Positions 51,416 through 60,413 of a stretch of DNA of 64,000 nt are shown here, piece by piece. A model generated the notes under the pieces. That model searched no databases and was not told the origin of the DNA. It worked only from the letters and a program-made list of their open reading frames with translations. This DNA is from Bacteroidota bacterium (GTDB taxonomy: Bacteria; Bacteroidota; Bacteroidia; Chitinophagales; LD1), in assembly GCA_018267385.1 (NCBI GenBank), contig JAFDYN010000004.1, forward strand, positions 107,879 through 171,878, in the 5' to 3' direction. The translations under genes and the position numbers were made by a program. Numbering within the stretch: position 1 is the first letter of the stretch; every line of letters starts with the position of its first letter.

Positions 51416-53692
51416 TTATGCTTGTGCAGCCGCAGCCTTTGCGCGGATGATGTTCAGGGCGCCACCGGCCTTGAACCATTCGATCTGCTGTTCGTTGTAG
51501 GTATGGTTTACCTGTATCTCGTCCTTGCTACCGTCCTTGTGGTTCAGCACCACAGTCAGCGGCTTGCCCGGAGCGAAAGAGGTCAGGCCCAGGATATCGA
51601 TGTTGTCATCTTCCTGTACCTTGTTGTAGTCATTCTTATCCGCGAAAGTGAGGCCGAGCATACCTTGCTTTTTCAGGTTAGTCTCGTGGATACGTGCGAA
51701 AGACTTCACAAGGATAGCACGTACACCCAGGTGGCGTGGCTCCATCGCTGCGTGCTCGCGGCTTGATCCCTCACCATAGTTCTCATCACCTACTACTATA
51801 GAGCCGAGGCCTGCAGCCTTGTAGGCGCGCTGTACCTTTGGCACTTCGTCATAGGCGCCGGTCATTTCATTCTTCACAGAATTGGTCTTATCATTGAAGA
51901 AGTTGGTAGCGCCGATGAGCATGTTGTTAGAGATATTATCCAGGTGGCCACGGTATTTCAGCCATGGACCAGCCATAGAGATATGGTCAGTAGTACACTT
52001 GCCCTTGGCCTTGATCAGTAGCTTGAGTCCCTTGATGTCAGTGCCCTCCCATGGAGCGAAGGAGTACAGCAGCTGCAGACGGTCAGACTCTGGATTTACC
52101 ACCACATTGATACCGCTGCCATCAGCAGCCGGTGCCTGATAGCCCGGATCATCTACGGCAAAGCCCTTGGTAGGCAGCTCGTAGCCAGATGGCGGATCGA
52201 GTTTCACGGTCTCACCTTTCTCATTGACCAGTGTATCGGTGAGCGGGTTGAAGGTCAGGTCGCCGGCGATAGCCAGTGCTGTGGTCAGCTCAGGCGATGC
52301 TACGAATGCATATGTATTAGGGTTGCCATCCTGACGGGCAGCAAAGTTACGGTTGAAAGAGTGAACGATGGTGTTCTTCTCTTTCTTGTCTGCGCCTGCG
52401 CGTGCCCACATACCGATGCACGGACCGCATGCGTTAGCATACACTTCTGCGCCGATCTTGTTGAAAGTATTGATGAAACCATCACGGTCTATAGTGAAGC
52501 GGATCTGCTCAGAGCCCGGCGTAATGCTGAATTCAGCCTTTGCCTTCAGGTTCTTGTCAGCTACTTGCTGCGCGAGAGATACTGCGCGGGAGATATCTTC
52601 GTAAGAAGAGTTTGTACAGCTACCGATCAGGCCTACTTGTACCTTGGTAGGCCAGCCATTTGCGGCAGCAGCCTCTTTCATCTTAGAGATAGGCGTAGCG
52701 AGATCCGGTGTGAATGGACCATTGATGTATGGCTCCAGTTCGTCCAGGTTGATCTCGATCAGCTCGTCAAAGTATTTAGCGGGATCAGCATATACCTCTG
52801 GGTCAGCGTTCAGGTGCTCCTTCACGCCATTGGCCAGGTCAGCCACATCTGCGCGGCCTGTGGCGCGCAGGTAGCGCTCCATACTCTCGTCATAGCCGAA
52901 TGTAGATGTAGTAGCGCCGATCTCAGCACCCATGTTGCAGATCGTGCCCTTGCCGGTACAGCTCAGTGACACAGCACCATCACCGAAATATTCTACGATA
53001 GCACCTGTTCCACCCTTTACGGTCAGGATACCGGCCACTTTCAGGATCACGTCTTTTGCAGAAGCCCAGCCATTCAGTTTGCCGGTCAGCTTCACGCCGA
53101 TCAGCTTAGGCCACTTGAGCTCCCATGGCAGGCCCGCCATCACGTCTACCGCGTCAGCGCCACCTACACCGATAGCCACCATACCGAGGCCGCCGGCATT
53201 CACCGTGTGAGAGTCAGTGCCGATCATCATACCGCCTGGGAACGCATAGTTCTCAAGCACGATCTGGTGGATGATACCTGCACCCGGCTTCCAGAAGCCG
53301 ATGCCATATTTATTAGATACAGATGCAAGGAAGTCGTATACCTCTTTATTGCCCGAGTTGGCCACCTCGAGGTCAGCCTTGGAGCCTACCTTGGCAGTGA
53401 TCAGGTGGTCGCAATGTACCGTAGACGGCACCGCAGCCTTCTTGCGGCCGGCAGTCATAAACTGGAGCAGCGCCATCTGAGCCGTGGCATCCTGCATGGC
53501 CACGCGGTCCGGTGCGAAGTCTACGTATGATTTGGTACGCTCAAATACGACAGGCTTTTGATCGCTGTGCAGGTGAGAGTAAAGTATCTTTTCTGTGAGG
53601 GTAAGCGGCTTGCCGGTGAGTGCACGGGCGGCCTGAACCTTGGCAGGGAGTGCTTCATACACTTTCCTGATCATTTCTATGTCAAATGCCAT
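51416..53692 (-). CDS. acn: Aconitate hydratase
   Basis: 758-residue TCA cycle enzyme that interconverts citrate and isocitrate using a 4Fe-4S cluster. The cluster Cys residues appear in [11 protein letters not shown] and [14 protein letters not shown]; the first Cys is in the early [16 protein letters not shown] block. Substrate-binding segments [23 protein letters not shown] and the C-terminal swivel domain with [22 protein letters not shown] are clear. The length fits the mitochondrial-type aconitase used by Bacteroidota rather than AcnB. Own terminator; transcribed on the minus strand. Confidence 0.97.
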   Translation of the reverse strand: MAFDIEMIRKVYEALPAKVQAARALTGKPLTLTEKILYSHLHSDQKPVVFERTKSYVDFAPDRVAMQDATAQMALLQFMTAGRKKAAVPSTVHCDHLITAKVGSKADLEVANSGNKEVYDFLASVSNKYGIGFWKPGAGIIHQIVLENYAFPGGMMIGTDSHTVNAGGLGMVAIGVGGADAVDVMAGLPWELKWPKLIGVKLTGKLNGWASAKDVILKVAGILTVKGGTGAIVEYFGDGAVSLSCTGKGTICNMGAEIGATTSTFGYDESMERYLRATGRADVADLANGVKEHLNADPEVYADPAKYFDELIEINLDELEPYINGPFTPDLATPISKMKEAAAANGWPTKVQVGLIGSCTNSSYEDISRAVSLAQQVADKNLKAKAEFSITPGSEQIRFTIDRDGFINTFNKIGAEVYANACGPCIGMWARAGADKKEKNTIVHSFNRNFAARQDGNPNTYAFVASPELTTALAIAGDLTFNPLTDTLVNEKGETVKLDPPSGYELPTKGFAVDDPGYQAPAADGSGINVVVNPESDRLQLLYSFAPWEGTDIKGLKLLIKAKGKCTTDHISMAGPWLKYRGHLDNISNNMLIGATNFFNDKTNSVKNEMTGAYDEVPKVQRAYKAAGLGSIVVGDENYGEGSSREHAAMEPRHLGVRAILVKSFARIHETNLKKQGMLGLTFADKNDYNKVQEDDNIDILGLTSFAPGKPLTVVLNHKDGSKDEIQVNHTYNEQQIEWFKAGGALNIIRAKAAAAQA

Positions 53693-53858
53693 GACTTGTG
53701 ATTTGTGAGTTTACGATTGAAAATCTGATTAAGATAATGCGAATATATATCCTTTTACGATGAGGACGGGACGAAGTGCCGGATATTTGAAGATTGTTAG
53801 CGTTTTTTCTCTAATAGCGAAAATTCGCTCAAATGAATTAAAGCCGTTTAGATTGATC

Positions 53859-54269
53859 CTAAGCCAGAATGGTAGCCACCAGGCGGCGGGCGCCACCCAC
53901 TTCCCTAAACTCACAGAGATAGATACCTTGCCAGGTGCCGAGGTTAAGTTTATGATTGGAGATCGGTATGGTCACTGATGAGCCTGCGAGTACCGACTTG
54001 ATATGTGCAGGCATATCATCATCCCCCTCATCATTGTGGGTGTAGTATTGCTCTCCCTCTACGACGATCCTATTGAATGCTGTCTCAAAATCGACGCGCA
54101 CAGATGGATCAGCATTCTCATTGATGGCCAGTGCGGCAGAGGTATGTTTGATAAAGAGCTGCAGCAGGCCCGTCTCCGGCAGAGGAGGCAGGTTGCGTAC
54201 TATCAGATCTGTGATCAGGTGAAAGCCGCGCTTGTGTGCTGGTATGGTTAGCTCTGTCTGGTGTACCAT
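53859..54269 (-). CDS. yjbQ: YjbQ family (UPF0047) protein
   Basis: 136 residues. Motifs of the family: FIKHTSAALAINENADPSVRVDFE (His-Thr-Ser region), HNDEGDDDMPAHIKSVLAGSSVTIPISNHKLNLGTWQGIYLCEFREVGGARRLVATIL. The fold is a small trimer; weak thiamine-phosphate synthase activity has been reported for some members but the true role is uncertain. Divergent from the MacB-like permease gene. Confidence 0.93.
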   Translation of the reverse strand: MVHQTELTIPAHKRGFHLITDLIVRNLPPLPETGLLQLFIKHTSAALAINENADPSVRVDFETAFNRIVVEGEQYYTHNDEGDDDMPAHIKSVLAGSSVTIPISNHKLNLGTWQGIYLCEFREVGGARRLVATILA

Positions 54270-54356
54270 ATCTGGTTTATTTGCATGACTAAAGTAGCAA
54301 ATAACAGGCCCGTAGTATCTTTATACTTTGATAAAAAACGCCCACCTTTGCTGCGT

Positions 54357-55586
54357 ATGAATCTCACAGAGAATATACGCCTCGCTATGCGCGCGATACT
54401 GGGCAATAAACTGCGCTCCGCCCTTACGCTTATGATCATCATCTTTGGTATCATGGCGCTGATCGGTATCCTCACGGCTACCGAAGGTATCACTCAGTCC
54501 GTGGCTAATCTGAGTTCGGAGATGGGATCCAATACCTTTAGCATAAAAAATGAAGGACAGACCCGGCGCCGCCGCCGGCGTAAAGCTGTAGTGGATAATC
54601 CTCCCATCACCCTGCTGCAGAGCCAGGAGTTTAAAAAGAACTATAAATATCCCGCCACGGTGGCCCGGTCTACAGATGCCGATGGCGCTGCGGTGATCAA
54701 ATATGAATCTCAAAAGACCAACCCTAATGTACGGATCATGGGCGTGGATGATGACTACCTGAAGGTAGCGGGATGGAGCATCCAGTCCGGACGCAATATG
54801 TCTAAATCAGAAATAGAAAATGGTCAGAACGTCATCTTGCTGGGAAAGGATGTGGTGGCCAAGATATTTCCCCCGCGAGAAGAGCCGGTAGGCAAAATGG
54901 TTAACATAGGCAGCAGCAAGTATCGGGTCATAGGCCAGCTGGCCCCCAAAGGTGCCAGTCAGGTGAGCAATGACAATATGGCCATGATACCACTCATGAC
55001 CGCCAAGCGAAATTTTGGAGATGATGCTACATCATATAATATCAGCGTGATGGTAGGCAATACTACTGAGCTCAATCAGGCGGCAGATGAGGCAGAGGGA
55101 GTGTTTCGCACGGTGCGCAAGATCAGGCCCGGAGAGGACCCAAACTTTGAAGTATCCAAAAGTGATAAGATGGCAGAGCAAAACCTCGATGTGCTCGGCA
55201 ATATCAGTATGGCTACTGTGGTGATAGGCATCCTCACACTCATAGGCGCAGGTATCGGCCTCATGAATATCATGCTGGTGAGCGTCAACGAGCGGACGCG
55301 GGAGATCGGTGTGAGCAAAGCCCTCGGAGCTACCAAGCGGGTCATCCGCATCCAGTTTCTCACGGAGTCTACTACTATCTGTATGATAGGCGGAGTGATA
55401 GGTATCATCATGGGGGTGCTAGTGGGCAACCTGGTAGTACTGGTGCTGCACTCTTCCTTTGTGATGCCCTGGCTGTGGATCTTCCTCGGGCTTACCTTTA
55501 CTTTTATCATCGGTATGGCAGCAGGCATCTATCCTGCTATCCTCGCGTCCAACCTGGACCCGGTAGAGGCGCTCCGCTATGAGTAG
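54357..55586 (+). CDS. MacB-like ABC transporter permease
   Basis: 409 residues. N-terminal segment MNLTENIRLAMRAILGNKLRSALTLMIIIFGIMALIGILTA gives the first membrane helix, then a large extracytoplasmic domain (about 45-285, MacB_PCD-type, with PREEPVGKMVNIGSSKYRVIGQL), then three helices in the FtsX-like C-terminal part (VVIGILTLIGAGIGLMNIMLVSVNERTREIGVSKALGATK and the last two). No ATPase gene lies next to it in this window, so its partner is elsewhere. An unusually basic run of six or more Arg follows residue 60 (TRRRRRRKAV). Start taken at 54357. Confidence 0.9.
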   Translation: MNLTENIRLAMRAILGNKLRSALTLMIIIFGIMALIGILTATEGITQSVANLSSEMGSNTFSIKNEGQTRRRRRRKAVVDNPPITLLQSQEFKKNYKYPATVARSTDADGAAVIKYESQKTNPNVRIMGVDDDYLKVAGWSIQSGRNMSKSEIENGQNVILLGKDVVAKIFPPREEPVGKMVNIGSSKYRVIGQLAPKGASQVSNDNMAMIPLMTAKRNFGDDATSYNISVMVGNTTELNQAADEAEGVFRTVRKIRPGEDPNFEVSKSDKMAEQNLDVLGNISMATVVIGILTLIGAGIGLMNIMLVSVNERTREIGVSKALGATKRVIRIQFLTESTTICMIGGVIGIIMGVLVGNLVVLVLHSSFVMPWLWIFLGLTFTFIIGMAAGIYPAILASNLDPVEALRYE

Positions 55587-55643
55587 TTTGGCCTGGTGGC
55601 GGGCCCCGGCGGTGGGAGTATGCTATGATTCGGTCATATTTGA

Positions 55644-55651
55644 TATATTTG
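55644..55651 (+). promoter_or_regulatory. Predicted -7 box of the THX gene
   Basis: TATATTTG matches TAnnTTTG, 45 bp before the ATG. No TTTG at the standard -33 spacing. Confidence 0.45.
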
Positions 55652-55696
55652 CCGCTATTCCAAAAAAAATTCAATCACTCAAAACGAAAAGACAAA

Positions 55697-55894
55697 ATGG
55701 GCAGAGGAGATAAACGTACTGCAAAAGGAAAAAGGTTCAAGGGCTCATATGGCAACTCAAGGCCGCAAAAAGAGGCTGTCGTGGTAGCTCCAAAGTCTGA
55801 CAAGGCTAAGCCAGCCAAGAAGGCTGCTGACAAGGAGGTGACAGCCAAGAAGGCTCCGCCTCGCAAGGCTCCTGCTAAGAAAGCTGAAGAGTAA
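55697..55894 (+). CDS. 30S ribosomal protein THX with basic C-terminal extension
   Basis: 65 residues. The first about 28 (MGRGDKRTAKGKRFKGSYGN and SRPQK) match the small Thermus-type THX peptide, which sits in the head of the 30S subunit. The rest is a Lys/Ala/Pro-rich tail (KPAKKAADKEVTAKKAPPRK), much longer than the 26-residue Thermus peptide and similar to histone H1-type tails. The start was taken at 55697 because THX begins with MGRGD. A strong bidirectional terminator follows. Confidence 0.9.
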   Translation: MGRGDKRTAKGKRFKGSYGNSRPQKEAVVVAPKSDKAKPAKKAADKEVTAKKAPPRKAPAKKAEE

Positions 55895-55917
55895 TGCTCC
55901 GGATACTCTAAGAATAT

Positions 55918-55950
55918 AAAAAGCGCAGAGACATTGTTCCTGCGCTTTTT
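55918..55950. terminator. Bidirectional terminator between the THX gene and pdxH
   Basis: Perfect 11-bp stem AAAAAGCGCAG / CTGCGCTTTTT (55918-55928, 55940-55950), 11-nt loop, T-run continuing TTTTG on the plus strand, between convergent genes. Confidence 0.93.
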
Positions 55951-55963
55951 TTGTTTTTATATA

Positions 55964-56587
55964 CTACGGCGCCAGGCGCCCTGTGGTCCACTGGCTATCT
56001 TGCCTGCGATAGAAGATACGGTCATGCATACGCGATGGTCTTCCCTGCCAGAACTCAAAATAATCCGGCACAAGTACATAGCCGCCCCAGTGGCCGGGAC
56101 GTACCGGCGGCTGTGAATGTGCCTCTGCCAGCTGCTCCTCCAGATAAGTGCGGGATGGTACCACAGCACTCTGCGGGGAGGCTATCGCGCCGTAGCGGCT
56201 CTCTATAGGCCTTGAGTCAAAATACTCATCAGAGCGCTCCGGCGAGATATGCTCTAGCCGGCCCTCTATACGTACCTGGCGCTCCAGTATATCCCAGAAG
56301 AATAATATCTGTCCCTGCGGATTCTCTCTTATCTCCTGGCCCTTGCGGCTGTCATAGTTGGTAAAGAATACAAAACCCTCTTTGCTGAATTCCTTGAGGA
56401 GTACAATGCGTGCAGATGGCTTGCCATCAGGTGTGGCAGTGGCGATCACCATGGCATTGGCCTCTTTGATAGCAGATGCCTTGGCATCCTGGTACCAGAT
56501 TTCAAACTGTGAAAATGGATCAGCAGAGATAGTGTCTTCTGTGAGTTCGGCCTTAGAGTAGTTGTGACGCTCGTAGTGGAGATTCAT
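55964..56587 (-). CDS. pdxH: Pyridoxamine 5'-phosphate oxidase
   Basis: 207-residue FMN enzyme that oxidises pyridoxine- and pyridoxamine-phosphate to pyridoxal phosphate (vitamin B6). FMN and substrate motifs: ARIVLLKEFSKEGFVFFTNYDSRKGQEI, WDILERQVRIEGRLEHI, and the C-terminal FEFWQGRPSRMHDRIFYRR and W..GRLAP end. Length normal. ATG at 56587; a near-consensus -7 box lies upstream. Confidence 0.96.
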   Translation of the reverse strand: MNLHYERHNYSKAELTEDTISADPFSQFEIWYQDAKASAIKEANAMVIATATPDGKPSARIVLLKEFSKEGFVFFTNYDSRKGQEIRENPQGQILFFWDILERQVRIEGRLEHISPERSDEYFDSRPIESRYGAIASPQSAVVPSRTYLEEQLAEAHSQPPVRPGHWGGYVLVPDYFEFWQGRPSRMHDRIFYRRQDSQWTTGRLAP

Positions 56588-56650
56588 GGCGAATTAGATT
56601 GCAGTAGCGAATGTAATCATACGCAGGTAATCTGCCTATGACATTTGCCA

Positions 56651-57112
56651 CTACTGCACGATCAGCTTAAACTGCTTCTCCTCGCGTACAGTATCTGAGT
56701 TGCTGGGATTTCCGCTGGCTTTCATCTTGACATCAAAGCGTACGATGGTCTGGGGCAGCAGCGAGTCCGGCACACGGTAGGAGCCGGTCCAGGTGTACTT
56801 GTTATTCAGCAGGCTGCTGGGGCTATCCAGTCTGACAGCGAAGAGTGTATCAGGATAGGTGTAGTTGAAGTTAGCATTGCCGGAGCTGTCTATCTGGTAT
56901 TTGCAGGTCACATTGTTGATCGGGCGGTCTGTGGTAAACTGGATCTGAATCTGCTGCGTACCGCCGGCATATTGATATTTGATCAGGGAGTCCGGCTTTA
57001 CTATGGTGATCGGCTCTACTATGCCATCGCTGACGTCTTTCTTGCAGGAGTGGATGACTAGTACTGCCATCAGTGCGAGCGCAGCTGCGCCAGAGAGAAT
57101 GAATTTTTTCAT
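56651..57112 (-). CDS. Predicted lipoprotein of unknown function
   Basis: 153 residues. Signal peptide MKKFILSGAAALALMAVLVIHSC with a lipobox at Cys23, then a beta-rich domain (about 45-150: YAGGTQQIQIQFTTDRPINNVTCKYQIDS, NYTYPDTLFAVRLDS, TIVRFDVKMKASGN). No family is recognised; an Ig-like fold is possible. A -7 box TAAGTTTG (57136-57143, minus strand) lies 23 bp before the ATG, overlapping the end of the next gene. Confidence 0.75.
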   Translation of the reverse strand: MKKFILSGAAALALMAVLVIHSCKKDVSDGIVEPITIVKPDSLIKYQYAGGTQQIQIQFTTDRPINNVTCKYQIDSSGNANFNYTYPDTLFAVRLDSPSSLLNNKYTWTGSYRVPDSLLPQTIVRFDVKMKASGNPSNSDTVREEKQFKLIVQ

Positions 57113-57140
57113 CGTGTGATGCGGACGGTTTTGTGCAAAC

Positions 57141-58598
57141 TTAAAAATACTTCATCAAAAACTCAGTGACAGTTTGGGCTACCTTGCCGTAGGGGAACCA
57201 CAGCGGCGTAGATACAGATCCGCTGTGCAGCGCTTTCAGCACCGCGCGCTCATTACTAAATTCCTTGAAGCCAAAGTGCCCCGTAGACTTACCTATGCCT
57301 GAGTTGCTCACCCCGCCAAATGGCAGGTACGGGTTGGTAATATGGATCACGTTGTCATTGATACAGGTACCGCCGGCTGTCGTATGGCTCAGCATGTATT
57401 TCTGGTTCTTACTGCTGGAGGAGAAGATGTAGAGGGAGAGGGGTTTCTCTTTGCTATTGACCAGCGCCAGCGCCTCATCTATGTTCTTGTAGGTGATCAC
57501 CGGCAGTATCGGGCCAAAGATCTCCTCCTGCATCACCTTAGAATCCAGCGATACATTGGTGAGGACTGTAGGGGCGATATAGTTTTCCGACTCTGCGGTC
57601 TGGCCGCCTGCTTCTACCTTGGCACCGGCTTTTACGGCATCATCGAGGAGACCTTTTACGCGGAGGTAGTTCTTGTTATTGATCAGGCGCGCGAGGTCAG
57701 GACTGGCCTGCGGATCAGCGCCGAAACTCTTCGTTATCGTCTCCTTCATCTTAGTGATAAATTCATCCTTCTTGCTCTCATGGATCAGCACGTAGTCAGG
57801 TGCGATACAGGTCTGGCCGAGGTTGATCCATTTGCCCCAGGTTAGCTTTTTGGCCGCAGCATTGATATTGGCAGTCTCATCTATAAATGCGGGAGACTTG
57901 CCGCCCAGCTCCAGCGTGACAGGTGTCAGGTGTTCTGCAGCGGCCTTCATGATCACCCTGCCCACAGCCGGGCTACCGGTAAAGTGGATATGGTCCCACT
58001 TCAGCTTGAGCAACTCGGCAGAGACCGTGTGGTCGCCTTCTATCACGGCCACGTCGGCTTCGTTGTATGCTTTATTGATGAGCGTCTTGAGCACCGCAGA
58101 GGTGTGTGGGGTATATTCAGATGGCTTGATGATCACCGTATTGCCTGCGGCTATAGATGAGATCGCAGCCACGAGCGGCAGCATAAAGGGATAATTCCAC
58201 GGAGATAAGATTAGGGTCGTACCCTTGGCCTCGTAGATGATCTTAGAGCTGGAGCCGATCATGGCCAGTGGCGTCTCTACCTCTACCTCCTGCATCCACT
58301 CCGCTATGCGGCTCATGGCAAAACGCGCCTCTGTGAGTACAGAATACAATTCTGCAAAGTCACTCTCTACCTTGGCCTTGCGGAGGTCTTTGTACATTGC
58401 CTCCTCTATCTGGGGCCGCAGCTCAAAGATCGTATCTATCAGCTTTTGCAGCTTGGCGCGGCGCTCAGAGGCGGTGCTGCTTTTGGCGGCCTGCCTGTTT
58501 CGCTGCTGGAGGTTAAAGATGCGGATGATCTCCTCCAGCTTGGTATTGGGGCTGATAGGAATGGACTTTGTGGCGGGAGCTGTTGCGGTTGCTTCCAT
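57141..58598 (-). CDS. Aldehyde dehydrogenase family protein
   Basis: 485 residues, NAD(P)-dependent oxidation of aldehydes to acids. Family motifs in order: TTLILSPWNYPFMLPLVAAISSIAAGNTVIIKPSEYTP, the glycine-rich FTGSPAVGRVIMKAAAEHLTPVTLELGGKSPAF (with the Glu of LELGGKSP), GQTCIAPDYVLIHESKKDEF with the catalytic Cys, and EEIFGPILPVITYKNIDEAL. The short length and layout resemble the class 3/fatty aldehyde group. The C-terminal WFPYGKVAQTVTEFLMKYF region is slightly hydrophobic, as in membrane-associated relatives. Confidence 0.93.
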   Translation of the reverse strand: MEATATAPATKSIPISPNTKLEEIIRIFNLQQRNRQAAKSSTASERRAKLQKLIDTIFELRPQIEEAMYKDLRKAKVESDFAELYSVLTEARFAMSRIAEWMQEVEVETPLAMIGSSSKIIYEAKGTTLILSPWNYPFMLPLVAAISSIAAGNTVIIKPSEYTPHTSAVLKTLINKAYNEADVAVIEGDHTVSAELLKLKWDHIHFTGSPAVGRVIMKAAAEHLTPVTLELGGKSPAFIDETANINAAAKKLTWGKWINLGQTCIAPDYVLIHESKKDEFITKMKETITKSFGADPQASPDLARLINNKNYLRVKGLLDDAVKAGAKVEAGGQTAESENYIAPTVLTNVSLDSKVMQEEIFGPILPVITYKNIDEALALVNSKEKPLSLYIFSSSSKNQKYMLSHTTAGGTCINDNVIHITNPYLPFGGVSNSGIGKSTGHFGFKEFSNERAVLKALHSGSVSTPLWFPYGKVAQTVTEFLMKYF

Positions 58599-58745
58599 GC
58601 TGTCTTATTTGTTAAGTCTATAAAGATAGACATAAATACGCATGGTATCAAAGCCTTATTCAGTGACGGGCATCAAATTTGAGGGCAACAAAAGGCTTTA
58701 ACAAGCGTTAGGTGCTTTGATACCACCTATATCCTCTGAGTTATT

Positions 58746-58753
58746 TACTTTTG
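58746..58753 (+). promoter_or_regulatory. -7 box immediately upstream of the DUF6089 gene
   Basis: TACTTTTG ends 7 nt before the TTG start at 58761, so the transcript likely begins at or very near the start codon. No TTTG at the standard -33 spacing. Confidence 0.55.
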
Positions 58754-58760
58754 CGCCCCG

Positions 58761-59615
58761 TTGAGAGAGTCCAGATCATATATCATCCTGCTCGTGCTGC
58801 TGCTATCAGTGGTGTCAGCTCAGGCACAGTTTCATGAGATAGGTGTGTGGGGCGGCGGTGCCAATTACTATGGTGATCTCAATCCTACTTTCAACTGGAA
58901 GTACGTAGGTCCTGCAGGAGGCGTTTTCTATCGCTATAACATAAATAAAAGACTGGCCGCCAAGGCTATGGTCAGCTTTGGTCAGGTAGCAGCAGATGAT
59001 GCCGGCTCCAGCCTGGCCCGCAGCCGCCAGCGCAACTTGTCCTTCCGCTCATACGTGGCCGATATATGCGGCACCTTCGAGTTCAATTTCTTTAAGTTTA
59101 ACAAGAATAACCCTAAGCATAACGGCTGGACACCCTATATCGCTACGGGGGTGGGTATGTTTTTCTTCAATCCTGAGGCACAATATAAAGGCAAGTGGTA
59201 CTATCTGCAGCCGCTCGGCACCGAGGGGCAAAACGACGCCAGCTACTCCGGTGTCAAAAAATACAAGCTATACTCCTTTGAGATACCGCTGGAGTTTGGC
59301 TTCAAGGTCCACCTGAAGAAGAACTGGAATATCAATGCCTTTATGTCCTTCCGGGAGACCTTTACGGACTATCTGGATGATGTGAGTGGCAACTATCCTT
59401 CATCTGCCTCCCTTCCCGGTGGGTCACGTGGCCTGGCGGCAGTCTTTTCAGACCGCTCCGGAGAAGTGAATAACGGAGAGAAAACCGGCAAGCCCGGCTA
59501 TCAGCGGGGCGAGTCTGCTCAAAAGGATCAATATGTATTTGTCGGCGTGGCTATCTCGTATACCTTTATGTCTCTGAGGTGCCCGGACCCGGGATCGACT
59601 TGGCCGTATAGATAG
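58761..59615 (+). CDS. DUF6089-like outer membrane barrel protein
   Basis: 284 residues with a signal peptide (RESRSYIILLVLLLSVVSAQAQ). The mature sequence opens FHEIGVWGGGANYYGDLNPTFNWKYVGPAGGVFYRYNINKRLA, then strand-turn-strand blocks (YIATGVGMFFFNPEA, YKLYSFEIPLEFGFKVHLKKNWNINAFMSFRETFTDYLDD), the layout of DUF6089 proteins, a group of outer-membrane beta-barrels in Bacteroidota. The start codon is TTG at 58761; an in-frame stop at 58737-58739 leaves no ATG. A -7 box lies 7 nt upstream. Confidence 0.85.
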   Translation: MRESRSYIILLVLLLSVVSAQAQFHEIGVWGGGANYYGDLNPTFNWKYVGPAGGVFYRYNINKRLAAKAMVSFGQVAADDAGSSLARSRQRNLSFRSYVADICGTFEFNFFKFNKNNPKHNGWTPYIATGVGMFFFNPEAQYKGKWYYLQPLGTEGQNDASYSGVKKYKLYSFEIPLEFGFKVHLKKNWNINAFMSFRETFTDYLDDVSGNYPSSASLPGGSRGLAAVFSDRSGEVNNGEKTGKPGYQRGESAQKDQYVFVGVAISYTFMSLRCPDPGSTWPYR

Positions 59616-59733
59616 TTTTATCTATAAATGTTTGATTATCATTTGAAAGGGCGTGTTTTTAGAGATGGCGCGATGAACGGCCAATCAAACTTCCTGCCAA
59701 GGCTAAAAAATTGTTCATATTCTCCAAAAAATG

Positions 59734-59764
59734 TTTGTAAACTGTCGGATTAATGCTACATTTG
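59734..59764 (+). promoter_or_regulatory. Consensus Bacteroidota promoter of rplL
   Basis: TTTG (59734-59737), a 19-nt spacer and TACATTTG (59757-59764) match the -33/-7 consensus exactly. Transcription is predicted near 59770, leaving a leader of about 68 nt before the rplL ATG. Confidence 0.88.
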
Positions 59765-59838
59765 CAATCCGTTTTCCGAAAGGGCTTCCAAAACGATCAG
59801 AAAACATTATTCAATTCACAATTAATAAACTCATTACA

Positions 59839-60213
59839 ATGGCCGATTTAAAAGCTCTTGCTGAGACTCTCGTAAACCTGACTGTAAAGGACGTAAACGA
59901 GCTCGCATCTATCCTGAAATCTGATTACGGTATCGAACCAGCTGCTGCTGCTGTAGCCGTAGCTGCTCCTGCTGCTGGTGGCGCTGCTGCTGCTGCTGAG
60001 AAAACTGAATTTGACGTGATCCTGAAGTCTGCTGGCGCTCAGAAACTGAACGTAGTAAAGATCGTGAAGGACCTCACAGGCCTCGGTCTGAAGGAAGCTA
60101 AGGATCTCGTAGACGGTGCTCCAAAGCCAGTTAAAGAAAAGGCTGACAAGGCTACTGCAGAAGATCTGAAGAAGAAACTCGAAGAGGCAGGCGCAGAAGT
60201 TGAACTCAAGTAA
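59839..60213 (+). CDS. rplL: 50S ribosomal protein L7/L12
   Basis: 124-residue stalk protein that recruits translation factors. The N-terminal dimerisation helix-rich part ([32 protein letters not shown]), an Ala-rich flexible hinge (about 38-55), and the conserved C-terminal domain ([70 protein letters not shown]) are all present. The start ATG at 59839 gives the family's usual length. It has its own promoter and no rplJ (L10) gene in front. Confidence 0.97.
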   Translation: MADLKALAETLVNLTVKDVNELASILKSDYGIEPAAAAVAVAAPAAGGAAAAAEKTEFDVILKSAGAQKLNVVKIVKDLTGLGLKEAKDLVDGAPKPVKEKADKATAEDLKKKLEEAGAEVELK

Positions 60214-60236
60214 TTCAATACTGTCCTGACACACGT

Positions 60237-60286
60237 TTTAAGGCACGACTCACTCTCAAGGGTGAGCGTGCCTTAAACTGTTTTTT
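60237..60286 (+). terminator. Strong intrinsic terminator or attenuator between rplL and rpoB
   Basis: A long stem TTTAAGGCACG-(a)-CTCAC / GTGAG-CGTGCCTTAAA (left 60237-60253, right 60262-60277, 16 pairs with one bulged A) has an 8-nt loop and is followed by ctg and six T (60281-60286). It lies between the co-directional rplL and rpoB. Confidence 0.9.
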
Positions 60287-60413
60287 AAGAGATGCATAAT
60301 CTCAACCCCAGAGCAAGATGGGGAGCAATCATGAAAACCGAGCGGAAACCCGCACCCATACTGGGTAAAACCAGATTTTAAGTCGAAATTTCAAACAAAA
60401 CATAAAGAAAGAC

